Positions 7,158 to 15,165 are shown, counted from the first letter of the stretch. The stretch: 18,395 bases of DNA from Clostridiales bacterium (GCA_012522165.1 JAAYKZ010000417.1:1-18395); one strand, 5' to 3'. Numbers and translations are program-made. Notes: generated from the sequence alone by a model not told the origin.

Positions 7158-8495
7158 ATGATACAAGATTTTATTTTAGGTCTAATACATCAAGGTAGGC
7201 TGGCTGAAGCTAGAAATTGGCTCAGCCAAATGAATGTTGTAGATATTGCCTACTGGTTGGAAGAACTGGATGATGACAAGATATTGGTTCTGTTCAGACT
7301 TCTTCCTAAAGATATGGCGGCGGAAGTGTTTTCCCATTTCTCCAAAGAACAGCAGGAGTTTATCATTGAATCCATAGCAGATCGGGAGATAAAAAGCATT
7401 ATAGACGAGCTTTTTTTGGACGATACTGTGGATTTAATTGAGGAGATGCCTGCCAATGTAGTTAAAAAAGTGCTAAGGAATACTAGCGAAGAGCGGAGAA
7501 AGCTTATAAATCAATTATTAAAATACCCCGACTATTCCGCAGGCAGTTTGATGACTATTGAGTTTGTAGATTTGAAAAAGGAAATGAGAGTAGATCAAGC
7601 CCTAGAAAGTATTAGAAAAAATGGGGTTGATAAGGAAACAATTAATATATGTTATGTAATTGATAGTAGTAGAAAGCTAGAGGGTATTATTCCCATTAGA
7701 AAACTAATCCTTAGTGATCCATCTGACATTCTTAAAGACATAATGGAGACCAACTTTATATCCGTTCATACCCTTGATGATCAAGAGCAAGTAGCAAATA
7801 TTTTTAGAAAATATGATTTATTAGCTGTTCCTGTGGTGGATAATGAGGAGCGTCTAGTTGGTATTATCACTATTGATGATATTGTAGATATAATTGAAGA
7901 GGAGAATACTGAAGACTTCCACAAGATGGCAGCTATACAGCCATCTGATGAGGAATATTTAAAGACAAAGGTGACAGCACTTGCCAAACACCGTGTGATT
8001 TGGCTTCTTGTACTAATGATATCTGCTACTTTTACTGGTACCATCATACAAAGGTTTGAAGAGGTTTTGCAGTCAGTAGTAGTGCTTACCTATTTTATCC
8101 CTATGATTATGGATACAGGAGGAAATGCTGGTGCTCAATCAGCCACTTTAATTATCCGGGGATTGGCTCTAGATGAAATTTCATTAAGTGATATTTTTAA
8201 AGTCATTTGGAAAGAGCTGAAGGTAAGCATACTAGTAGGAATAAGTTTGGCTGTAATAAATTTTGCTAGAATCATTATCATGAGACAAGCATCTGCTATA
8301 ATTGCCGCTACGGTGTCCGTAAGCATGCTGTTTACTGTAATTTTGGCTAAAGTAATAGGTGGGTCCTTACCTATATTGGCAAAAAAGATAGGACTAGACC
8401 CTGCCATAATGGCTGGGCCCCTTATTACCACAATAGTAGATGCCTTGGCTCTATTGGCTTATTTTTCAATAGCATCATGGGTATTGGGCCTATAG
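7158..8495 (+). CDS. mgtE: Magnesium transporter MgtE
   Basis: This Mg2+-gated channel/transporter of the cytoplasmic membrane has 445 residues, the usual family length. In order it has an N-terminal acidic helical MgtE domain (about 1-130, with AEVFSHFSKEQQEFIIESI), a pair of CBS domains (about 135-255, with VPVVDNEERLVGIITIDDIVDII), a plug/linker helix, and a five-helix membrane domain (about 275-445). The signature PMIMDTGGNAGAQS lies near residue 314, and the conserved pore aspartate is in TTIVDALALLAYF near 429. In known MgtE proteins the cytosolic domains close the pore when internal Mg2+ is high. The ATG has AAGGAGGG at a 7-base spacing. Expression is under the M-box upstream. Confidence 0.97.
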   Translation: MIQDFILGLIHQGRLAEARNWLSQMNVVDIAYWLEELDDDKILVLFRLLPKDMAAEVFSHFSKEQQEFIIESIADREIKSIIDELFLDDTVDLIEEMPANVVKKVLRNTSEERRKLINQLLKYPDYSAGSLMTIEFVDLKKEMRVDQALESIRKNGVDKETINICYVIDSSRKLEGIIPIRKLILSDPSDILKDIMETNFISVHTLDDQEQVANIFRKYDLLAVPVVDNEERLVGIITIDDIVDIIEEENTEDFHKMAAIQPSDEEYLKTKVTALAKHRVIWLLVLMISATFTGTIIQRFEEVLQSVVVLTYFIPMIMDTGGNAGAQSATLIIRGLALDEISLSDIFKVIWKELKVSILVGISLAVINFARIIIMRQASAIIAATVSVSMLFTVILAKVIGGSLPILAKKIGLDPAIMAGPLITTIVDALALLAYFSIASWVLGL

Positions 8496-8516
8496 GCTGT
8501 TGAAAGGATGATGGGA

Positions 8517-9245
8517 ATGAGTCTAGCAAAATTAAAATCTATGCTTGATGAAAGCCAACGGGTTGTATTTTTTGGGGGTGCGGGTGTATCTACTGAAAGC
8601 GGAATTCCTGATTTTAGAAGTGAAGCAGGCTTATTCAAGACTATGGAAGGACAATCGTATCCGCCGGAACGTCTGCTAAGTCATAGTTTCTTTATCAGAT
8701 ACCCCGATGAATTTTATAGGTTCTATAAGTCCAAGATGATCTATTTAGATGCGAAACCCAATGGTGCGCATTTAGCTCTTGCAAAGCTGGAAGAGCAGGG
8801 AAAACTAAAAGCTGTAATCACTCAAAATATTGATGGACTACATCAGGCCGCAGGCAGTAAAAATGTGTTGGAGCTACATGGTTCCATATATAGGAATTAC
8901 TGCATGGATTGTGAAGAAAGATATCCTCTAAGTGCGGTTATAAACAGTGAGATTGTAGTGCCTATATGTAGTGGTTGTAATGGCATCATAAGACCTGATG
9001 TAGTGCTATATGAGGAGCCATTAGATTCGGATATAGTAGAGAAAGCAATAGACTATATAATGAATGCAGACATGTTGATTGTGGGAGGGACTTCACTAGA
9101 GGTTAATCCTGCAGCCAGCTTTACCAGCGACTATGAAGGAGATAAGTGAGTCCTGATAAATAAATCATCTACGGCCTATGAGGATAGGGCTAACTTAATA
9201 ATAAGAGATAGTATTGGGAAAGTATTAGAGAGTGCGGTATCTTAG
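8517..9245 (+). pseudogene. Sirtuin (Sir2/CobB-like NAD-dependent deacylase) interrupted by an in-frame TGA
   Basis: Sirtuins remove acyl groups from lysine using NAD+. The reading frame shows GAGVSTESGIPDFRS (from residue 21), TQNIDGLHQ (102-110), the catalytic histidine in ELHGS (H121), four zinc cysteines in CMDC (129-132) and CSGC (151-154), and GGTSLEVNPAA. The frame stops at TGA 9147-9149 after 210 residues. Reading on in the same frame gives VLINKSSTAYEDRANLIIRD and a natural end at TAG 9243-9245, for a family-typical 242 residues. The lost tail contains the last Rossmann strand and an IN motif that contributes to NAD binding in known structures. One base change (for example TTA to TGA) would explain it, as would a sequencing error. 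The start at ATG 8517 suits AAGG (8504-8507); ATGs at 8508 and 8511 are possible. It follows mgtE by about 20 bases. Confidence 0.8.
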
Positions 9246-9267
9246 AGGATATTAATATGGTATTTAT

Positions 9268-9307
9268 AACCGATATTCTAATTGTTATAATAGAATATCG
9301 GTTTTTT
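9268..9307 (+). terminator. Intrinsic terminator after the sirtuin gene
   Basis: A perfect 13-bp stem (9268-9280 with 9291-9303) has a 10-base loop and runs into TTTTTT (9302-9307). It closes the mgtE-sirtuin unit. Confidence 0.92.
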
Positions 9308-9314
9308 CAATAAA

Positions 9315-9343
9315 TTGATTTAAGAGATTTGCTACCATATGAT
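9315..9343 (+). promoter_or_regulatory. Candidate promoter of the corrinoid activator gene
   Basis: TTGATT (9315-9320) and TATGAT (9338-9343) are 17 bases apart and lie just after the preceding terminator. The start would be near 9350, giving a leader of about 90 bases. Confidence 0.5.
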
Positions 9344-9441
9344 AAAGAAGTATCCTTTCAGAAATTATTAATGGAAGTTACTGTAGCAGCTAGAGCTATA
9401 GGTGGGCTATACTGGACGCTAGAAAGGAAGGTATGTAGGGA

Positions 9442-11283
9442 GTGGACAAATATAGGGTAACAATTTTAGTAGATGACCTTGAGAAAAGGGTAACCTGTGA
9501 ATCAGGCAGCATCCTTATGGATGTCTTTCATCATAATAATGTCTATATAGAGGCTCCCTGTGGTGGTAAAGGCATCTGCGGAAAATGTAAGGTTAGGATT
9601 TTGAAAGGTAAGGTATCTGATATTTCTGATCTAGAATCAAAGTATTTGTCCCATAAGGAAAAACAGGCTGGATATCGCTTAGCTTGTATGACAAGAATAC
9701 TAGGAGATGTACAGGTAGCTACCAAGGGACAAGGGGAAGGAGCACAGATATTATCTACAGGCCTGGAATATTCTGTGGATATTTCCCCTAGTATAACTAA
9801 AAAATATGTTGAATTAGATGTCCCCACTGTGGATAATCCAAGGGACGATTTGAAGAGGCTGGCCCAGGCTATTGGAATAGAGAGCCCTTATATTAATATT
9901 TCTATACTAAGAAAACTTCCTCAGATCCTTAGAGATTCAGAGTTTAAGGTTACAGTTACCTATGATAGCAATAGAATATTGGATGTGGAAGAAGGCGACA
10001 CAACAAAGCAGTCCTATGGAGTAGCTATAGATATAGGTACTACCACTGTAGTATGTTATTTAGTGGACCTAACAACTGGTAAGCAGATGGATGTAATATC
10101 AGATTTAAATGCTCAAAGGCCTTATGGAGGAGATGTTATTTCACGAATCCAGCATGCCATGGAAAGTTCTGATGGCCTTAATAGATTAAGGGAGGCTATT
10201 ATAAATCAACTATCACAACTGATAAGTAAGCTGGCCAAGAAGAACTGTATTTCTATAGAGCATATATATAATATTGCAATAGCTGGAAATACCATTATGG
10301 GGCATCTTCTACTGGGTATAGATCCACGCCATATTGCAGCTGCCCCCTTCACTCCTGGTACTACCCAAGCACAGATATATGATGCCCATGAACTGGGATT
10401 AAAACTAGGTACTGCCTCTAGGGTATTCTTATTACCTCATATTTCGGGATATGTTGGAGCTGATATAGTAGCAGGAATTCTAGCTTCGGGAATGGATAAA
10501 AGTCAAAAATTAAGCCTTATTATTGACATTGGTACCAACGGAGAAATAGTGCTTGGTAACAGGGATAAGATAGTATGCTGTTCTACTGCTGCTGGTCCTG
10601 CCTTTGAAGGAGCTAATATCCGACATGGAATGGGAGGAGTAAGTGGTGCAATTAATACCATTATATTGGATGATGGTAATTTAAAATACACTACTATTGA
10701 TAATAAGCCGCCTCTTGGAATCTGTGGCTCTGGTATTGTGGATGCCTTGGCTGTATTATTGGATGCAGGCATAGTAGATGAGACAGGTAGACTACTGGGT
10801 AGAGATGAAATTGAATCACAGATTGGACTAAAACTAGCTGATAGACTAACAGAAGTTGACCATCTACCTGCCTTTATTATTGTTGACTCTAAATCCAGCG
10901 GCACTGGTGAGGCCATAGTAATAACCCAAAAGGATATAAGAGAAATTCAACTGGCAAAGGCAGCAATTGCAGCTGGTGTAAAGGTACTTATTAAGAAAAT
11001 GGGCAAAGAAGTGAAGGAAATAGCTAACCTTTATCTAGCGGGTGGTTTTGGTAGCTATATTGATAAGGGAAATGCCGCTAGGATAGGTTTAATACCCGCA
11101 GAGTTGCAGCATCGAATTATAGCTATAGGCAATAGTGCAGGTACTGGTGCCATGCTATCTTTATTGTCCCTAGAGCAATATAAAAGGACTAGCATTATAA
11201 AAGACATGGCAGAATATATTGAGTTATCTTCCACTTTAGAATTTCAAAATGAATATGTAGATAGTATGTATTTCCATGTTTAA
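9442..11283 (+). CDS. Reductive activator of corrinoid proteins (RACE/RamA-like), 2Fe-2S ferredoxin plus ASKHA domain
   Basis: RACE proteins reactivate corrinoid methyl-carriers that have been accidentally oxidised to Co(II), using ATP and a low-potential electron. The 613-residue protein has an N-terminal ferredoxin domain (about 1-95). Its cysteines C40, C46, C49 and C82 are spaced C-x5-C-x2-C-x32-C, typical of a [2Fe-2S] cluster. A middle linker region follows, then a large ASKHA-type C-terminal domain (DUF4445 family). That domain has GVAIDIGTTTVVCYLVD near residue 193, IAGNTIMGHLLLGIDP, IIDIGTNGEIVLG and LYLAGGFGSYIDKGNAARIG. The GTG start has AGGAAGG (9425-9431) upstream. The likely client is the corrinoid protein encoded 221 bases downstream. 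No methyltransferase gene adjoins it. Confidence 0.92.
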   Translation: MDKYRVTILVDDLEKRVTCESGSILMDVFHHNNVYIEAPCGGKGICGKCKVRILKGKVSDISDLESKYLSHKEKQAGYRLACMTRILGDVQVATKGQGEGAQILSTGLEYSVDISPSITKKYVELDVPTVDNPRDDLKRLAQAIGIESPYINISILRKLPQILRDSEFKVTVTYDSNRILDVEEGDTTKQSYGVAIDIGTTTVVCYLVDLTTGKQMDVISDLNAQRPYGGDVISRIQHAMESSDGLNRLREAIINQLSQLISKLAKKNCISIEHIYNIAIAGNTIMGHLLLGIDPRHIAAAPFTPGTTQAQIYDAHELGLKLGTASRVFLLPHISGYVGADIVAGILASGMDKSQKLSLIIDIGTNGEIVLGNRDKIVCCSTAAGPAFEGANIRHGMGGVSGAINTIILDDGNLKYTTIDNKPPLGICGSGIVDALAVLLDAGIVDETGRLLGRDEIESQIGLKLADRLTEVDHLPAFIIVDSKSSGTGEAIVITQKDIREIQLAKAAIAAGVKVLIKKMGKEVKEIANLYLAGGFGSYIDKGNAARIGLIPAELQHRIIAIGNSAGTGAMLSLLSLEQYKRTSIIKDMAEYIELSSTLEFQNEYVDSMYFHV

Positions 11284-11339
11284 GAGTTTTTAATAGTTAA
11301 GAAGTATGAAAAATATAAGAAGACTTCAAAACCATAAAA

Positions 11340-11392
11340 AATAGAGGTATCATAAAGTTTTGCTTTATGGGTAGTCTATTTACTTATTTTTT
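11340..11392 (+). terminator. Probable terminator after the activator gene
   Basis: AATAGA (11340-11345) pairs with TCTATT (11375-11380), and ATAAAG pairs with CTTTAT inside, extended by a C-G and a U-G pair. An internal loop separates the two stems. T-rich sequence follows to 11392. It is weaker than the other terminators here. Confidence 0.5.
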
Positions 11393-11407
11393 GTAGTCGA
11401 ATATAAT
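11379..11407 (+). promoter_or_regulatory. Candidate promoter of the corrinoid protein gene
   Basis: TTTACT (11379-11384) and a perfect TATAAT (11402-11407) are separated by 17 bases and overlap the tail of the preceding terminator. The start would be near 11414, with a leader of about 90 bases in which I see no riboswitch. Confidence 0.5.
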
Positions 11408-11504
11408 AGATTTAATAAAAACTGCCAAAAGAGTGATATTTGGGGAGTAATCCCTGGTAAATATAGATTCATTAGGTGAAATATAAATTTAAGGAGGCAG
11501 AACA

Positions 11505-12140
11505 ATGAGTCTGTTAAATGAGATTTCTACATATTTGCAACAAGGAAGAGCAAAAAATGTAAAGGAATTAGTTCAAAAAGCTTTAGATGAGGGTGTGGAT
11601 CCTAAAACCATTCTAAACGATGGTTTGCTGGATGGTATGTCCGTTATTGGCGAGAAGTTTAAAAACAACCAGGTCTATGTACCTGAAGTGCTGATTGCTG
11701 CTAGAGCCATGTATGCAGGAATGGATGTTTTAAAGCCAGCCTTAACTGAGACCGGAGTAGAATCCAAGGGTAAAGTAGTAATAGGTACCGTAAAAGGTGA
11801 CCTTCACGATATAGGCAAAAACTTAGTGAAGATGATGATGGAAGGCAGGGGCTTAGAGGTGATAGATTTAGGTACTAACGTACCAGCGGAGAAGTTTGTT
11901 GAGGTAGCTAAAGAAAATAATGCTCAGATTATTGCTTGCTCTGCCCTTCTTACCACTACCATGATTGAAATGCAAAATGTAGTTGAGGCTGCCAAGGCAG
12001 CAGGAATTAGGGACCAGGTCACCATAATGGTTGGTGGTGCTCCAGTTACTGAGAGCTTTTGCAAGAGCATTGGCGCAGATATTTATAGACCAGACGCTGC
12101 ATCTGCTGCGGAAGAGGCTGCAAGAGTTTGTCAAGGGTAA
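11505..12140 (+). CDS. Corrinoid (B12-binding) methyl-carrier protein of methyltransferase systems
   Basis: This soluble protein of 211 residues carries a cobalamin cofactor and shuttles methyl groups between two methyltransferases. An N-terminal helical cap domain (about 1-85, with GLLDGMSVIGEKF and YVPEVLIAARAM) precedes a B12-binding Rossmann-type domain. The base-off/His-on signature D99-x-H101-x-x-G104 lies in GDLHDIGKN, and His101 is the expected lower axial cobalt ligand. SALLTTTM and MVGGAPVTESF complete the cofactor pocket. It resembles MtaC/MtbC/MttC-type proteins; the methyl donor cannot be told from sequence. The ATG has AAGGAGG (11491-11497) at a 7-base spacing. Its upstream neighbour is the probable reactivating enzyme, while the methyltransferase partner is absent from the window. 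Confidence 0.93.
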   Translation: MSLLNEISTYLQQGRAKNVKELVQKALDEGVDPKTILNDGLLDGMSVIGEKFKNNQVYVPEVLIAARAMYAGMDVLKPALTETGVESKGKVVIGTVKGDLHDIGKNLVKMMMEGRGLEVIDLGTNVPAEKFVEVAKENNAQIIACSALLTTTMIEMQNVVEAAKAAGIRDQVTIMVGGAPVTESFCKSIGADIYRPDAASAAEEAARVCQG

Positions 12141-12159
12141 TAAATAGATTAAAATCTAC

Positions 12160-12188
12160 AAAAGAGATAGTAAAAATCTATCTCTTTT
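12160..12188 (+). terminator. Probable terminator after the corrinoid protein gene
   Basis: A perfect 11-bp stem AAAAGAGATAG/CTATCTCTTTT (12160-12170 with 12178-12188) has a 7-base loop. The T tract lies within the right arm and is short afterwards, so efficiency is uncertain. The hairpin is symmetric and could work in both directions. Confidence 0.55.
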
Positions 12189-12189
12189 A

Positions 12190-12459
12190 GGGTCAAAACT
12201 CTAATCTAACCTATTTTGATAGTTCATTTTATAATTAGTCATAATGTGCTATTGACGGTTCATTAGGTAGCACAAAAGCTAAAATAGTGAATCTATAATA
12301 GTATAATGGTAGAATAAAAATACCAAAAGGAGGATCTTGAAAAGTAAAATTGAATATATTATTGACCTTGATTAGAAGGCATTATATATTACAATCTATT
12401 ATTAGAAGAGCTACAATTCATGGATACAAAGGGATAGAAGGAAGCGGTAGGGGGATAGT
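12190..12459 (+). other. Intergenic stretch before recD2, with only weak signals
   Basis: No conserved gene is visible. The stretch contains a small inverted repeat GTGCTA/TAGCAC (from 12246), two TATAAT-like boxes (12294 and 12302) without good -35 partners, a strong AAAAGGAGGA (12325-12334) that sits only about 3 bases before a 12-codon TTG frame, and a promoter-like pair at 12362-12390. It may include a decayed small gene. Confidence 0.4.
12362..12390 (+). promoter_or_regulatory. Candidate promoter of recD2
   Basis: TTGACC (12362-12367) and TATATT (12385-12390) are 17 bases apart, each matching five of six consensus positions. The start would be near 12397, about 63 bases before the gene. 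Confidence 0.55.
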
Positions 12460-14607
12460 ATGGAATACTTAAGTGGCGTAGTTGAAAGAATTACATATTT
12501 TAATGAAGAAACTGGCTATGCTGTCATAAAGCTAAGGAGTAAAGGATATCATGATTTGATAACTGTTGTAGGCAATATGGCAGCTGTACATGTAGGTGCA
12601 ATAGTTTCTTTAAGAGGAGAATGGAAGGTAGACAGTAGATATGGAAAACAATTTGTTGCCAGTAGATATGAGGAAAGATTGCCTGCTACCATAACAGGTA
12701 TTGAGAAGTATCTAGGTAGTGGCCTTATAAAAGGGATTGGGCCAGTCAGTGCCAAAAGGATTGTAAAAGTTTTTGGCAAAGATACCATAAATATAATAGA
12801 AGAAGAACCAGAGAGGCTGTCGGAGGTTCCAGGCATTGGTCCTAAAAGAATTGAGATGATAAAAGAAGCATGGCATGAGCAGAAGGAAGTAAAGAATATT
12901 ATGCTATTTCTTCAATCCCATGGTGTTTCCACATCCCATGGGGTAAAGATCTATAAGACCTATGGAAATGAGAGCCTAGATATAGTTAAAGAAAATCCCT
13001 ATCGCCTAGCCGAAGACATATGGGGTATTGGTTTTAAAACAGCAGATTCAATAGCACAAAAGTTGGGTTTTGATCCCAATTCTATGGAAAGATGCCGTGC
13101 TGGCATCCTATACATACTAAATCAGCTATCAAATGAAGGTCATTGTTTTGCAAATCCAGATCAATTGATAGATGAGACAGTTAAAACATTAGATTTAGAA
13201 AGGGATAAAATAGAGCAGTGCATTGATATGATGGTAGAGGATGGATCTTTGATTCGGGATCTAGATGTCATATATCTGCCGCCTTTTTATCATAGTGAGG
13301 TGGGCGTAGCCAGAAGAATTAAAGAGATTACATCTACACCTGCACCATGGAAAATAAAAGATGTAGATGCTATTATTGATAAAATTGAAGGAAAAAACGG
13401 ATTCAAATACGATGAAATTCAGCGTGAGGCTATAAAAAAGGCAGTATCTTCAAAATTTATGGTACTAACAGGAGGCCCTGGAACAGGTAAAACTTTTACC
13501 ATTCAAGGTATTATTAAAGTATTTGAGAGCATAGGTGCTAGGATATATTTAGCTGCCCCAACAGGCAGAGCTGCTAAAAGGATGTGTGAGACTACTGGCA
13601 GGGAAGCAAAGACCATTCACAGAATGCTAGAGTATAAATCTCCTCAAGGATATATGAGGAACATAGAAAATAATCCCCTAGAGTGCCATGTCCTTATCAT
13701 AGATGAAACCTCTATGGTAGACATAATACTTATGTATAATCTACTAAAAGCTGTAAAAAATGAAACCACAGTAATATTGGTAGGGGATGTGGATCAGCTG
13801 CCTTCGGTGGGCGCGGGGAATGTATTGGCAGACATTATAGATTCAGGTCAGGTGGAAGTAGTAAAGCTAACCAAAATCTTTAGACAAGCTCAACACAGCA
13901 CCATTATTACCAATGCCCATAGAGTAAACCAAGGTATTTTTCCAGTGTTGAGGGGTAGAAAGAATCGGGATTTTTTCTTTATAAAAAGGGAAGATCCCGA
14001 TGAAATAGTCAACCAGATTCAGGAGCTGTGTGCTAGGAGACTACCTAATTATTATAAGGTAGATCCAATAGATGATATACAGATCCTGTGTCCTATGCAA
14101 AGGGGTGCTACTGGAGCGGCTAATATGAACCGTATATTACAGGAAACCCTAAATAAGGAGACCCGATTTATAAAATACGGAGGAAGTATTTATAAAGTAG
14201 GGGATAAGGTAATGCAGATTCGCAATAACTATGATAAAAATACTTTCAATGGGGATATTGGCAGAATTGTCAATATAGATTTAGAAGAAAAAAGCGTTTA
14301 TATTGATTTTGATGGAAGCATAGTAGCCTATGACAGTAGTGAGCTAGATGAGATAATGCTGGCTTATGCTATAACTGTTCACAAAAGTCAAGGGAGTGAA
14401 TACAAAATTGTAGTGGCCCCCTTCACTACCCAGCACTTTATGATGCTGCAGCGCAATCTTCTCTATACCTGTATAACCCGTGCAAAAAATGTTTTTGTTA
14501 TGGTGGGTACCGAAAAAGCAGTAGCTATAGCAGTAGGCAACAACAAAACAGTCAAGCGAAATACTATGCTGGATAAAAGATTAAAAGACCCCTCAACTAT
14601 TAAATGA
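12460..14607 (+). CDS. recD2: ATP-dependent DNA helicase RecD2 (SF1B, RecD/TraA family)
   Basis: This 5'-3' DNA helicase of the RecBC-independent RecD2 class acts in DNA repair and replication-fork maintenance. The 715-residue length is typical of RecD2. An N-terminal OB-like region (about 1-75) is followed by helix-hairpin-helix repeats (about 80-200, with GIGPVSAKRIV, VPGIGPKRI and IWGIGFKTAD). Walker A GGPGTGKT is at 338-345, Walker B IIDE has D415/E416, and VGDVDQLPSVGAGNVL is motif III. The C-terminal UvrD_C_2-like motif is AYAITVHKSQGSEYK. The N-terminal extension separates it from RecBCD-type RecD. ATG 12460 has AGGGGGAT at close spacing. The gene ends convergently with the Asp23-family gene, and its last codons form one arm of the shared terminator. 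Confidence 0.95.
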   Translation: MEYLSGVVERITYFNEETGYAVIKLRSKGYHDLITVVGNMAAVHVGAIVSLRGEWKVDSRYGKQFVASRYEERLPATITGIEKYLGSGLIKGIGPVSAKRIVKVFGKDTINIIEEEPERLSEVPGIGPKRIEMIKEAWHEQKEVKNIMLFLQSHGVSTSHGVKIYKTYGNESLDIVKENPYRLAEDIWGIGFKTADSIAQKLGFDPNSMERCRAGILYILNQLSNEGHCFANPDQLIDETVKTLDLERDKIEQCIDMMVEDGSLIRDLDVIYLPPFYHSEVGVARRIKEITSTPAPWKIKDVDAIIDKIEGKNGFKYDEIQREAIKKAVSSKFMVLTGGPGTGKTFTIQGIIKVFESIGARIYLAAPTGRAAKRMCETTGREAKTIHRMLEYKSPQGYMRNIENNPLECHVLIIDETSMVDIILMYNLLKAVKNETTVILVGDVDQLPSVGAGNVLADIIDSGQVEVVKLTKIFRQAQHSTIITNAHRVNQGIFPVLRGRKNRDFFFIKREDPDEIVNQIQELCARRLPNYYKVDPIDDIQILCPMQRGATGAANMNRILQETLNKETRFIKYGGSIYKVGDKVMQIRNNYDKNTFNGDIGRIVNIDLEEKSVYIDFDGSIVAYDSSELDEIMLAYAITVHKSQGSEYKIVVAPFTTQHFMMLQRNLLYTCITRAKNVFVMVGTEKAVAIAVGNNKTVKRNTMLDKRLKDPSTIK

Positions 14608-14615
14608 TGAGGGGC
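14588..14615 (-). terminator. Terminator of the Asp23-family gene, overlapping the recD2 end
   Basis: CCCCTCA (14589-14595) pairs with TGAGGGG (14608-14614). On the minus strand the hairpin is followed by a TCTTTTAATCTTTT tract, the layout of an intrinsic terminator. The stem encloses the recD2 stop codon. On the plus strand there is no T run, so it is a poor terminator for recD2. Confidence 0.6.
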
Positions 14616-14629
14616 AGCCATAATAACTA

Positions 14630-15010
14630 TTAATCGGATATCTTTGCTTCTTTGTTTAAATGTACGCCTTGGACATAAACATTTACTTCTTCTACAGTTA
14701 GACCTGTCATGTTTTCTACAGCTTCTATAACGTTAGAACGGATATTAGCGGCTACTTCAGGAATTTTTACACCATATTCCACTACAATACTGATTCCAAT
14801 TTTAGCTACGTCATCAACAAGGTCTACTTTTACACCTCTTTTTGAGCTTTTCATGCCTAGGGTTGAGGTAATGTCATCCACAAATCCGCTGGACATAGAA
14901 GCGACTCCAGGAATCTCAGAAGCTGCCAAACCTGCAATTACTGCCACTACTTCATTGGCTATTACGGTTTTACCATATTCATTATTATGTAGTGTGTTAT
15001 CTACTGCCAT
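14630..15010 (-). CDS. Asp23/Gls24 family envelope stress response protein
   Basis: This small protein of 126 residues belongs to the Asp23/Gls24 (DUF322) family. Members are abundant, often membrane-associated proteins linked to envelope or alkaline stress in Gram-positive bacteria; the molecular role is poorly defined. The family pattern is clear in GKTVIANEVVAVIAGLAASEIPGVASMS, VKVDLVDDVAKIGISIVVEYGVKIPEVAANIR and MTGLTVEEVNVYVQGVHL. There are no membrane segments. Bases 15019-15025 read as GAGAGG on the minus strand and support ATG 15010; a GTG at 15019 overlaps that site. In many Firmicutes a relative lies near accC or nusB, but here the gene is alone, facing recD2. A minus-strand TATAAT lies at 15049-15054. 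Confidence 0.93.
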   Translation of the reverse strand: MAVDNTLHNNEYGKTVIANEVVAVIAGLAASEIPGVASMSSGFVDDITSTLGMKSSKRGVKVDLVDDVAKIGISIVVEYGVKIPEVAANIRSNVIEAVENMTGLTVEEVNVYVQGVHLNKEAKISD

Positions 15011-15048
15011 TTGCAACACCTCTCTTTTTTTATAAAGTCTATAATTTA

Positions 15049-15077
15049 ATTATACACTATAATTGGCACTCTTTAAC
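15049..15077 (-). promoter_or_regulatory. Candidate promoter of the Asp23-family gene
   Basis: On the minus strand a perfect TATAAT (15049-15054) lies about 40 bases before the start codon. A -35-like GTTAAA (15072-15077) lies 17 bases further upstream. The -35 is a weak match. Confidence 0.45.
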
Positions 15078-15136
15078 AGATTTTTCCCAATAAATCGTCA
15101 ATATTCTTACCTGGAAGGGCATCCATAAAAAAACAC

Positions 15137-15165
15137 TTGAAAATCTCATGGAAGCATAGTAGAAT
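15137..15165 (+). promoter_or_regulatory. Candidate distal promoter of the SRP RNA
   Basis: TTGAAA (15137-15142) and TAGAAT (15160-15165) are separated by 17 bases. The start would be about 115 bases before the mature RNA, so it would need 5' processing. Confidence 0.3.

Noticed and set aside
9147..9149. TGA in the sirtuin gene as a selenocysteine codon
   Set aside because: The family position is not Cys, and I see no convincing SECIS-type hairpin right after it.
11468..12268. Repeated 10-mer TTCATTAGGT at 11468-11477 and 12259-12268
   Set aside because: It is short, with unrelated flanks and different distances to genes; most likely chance in AT-rich DNA.
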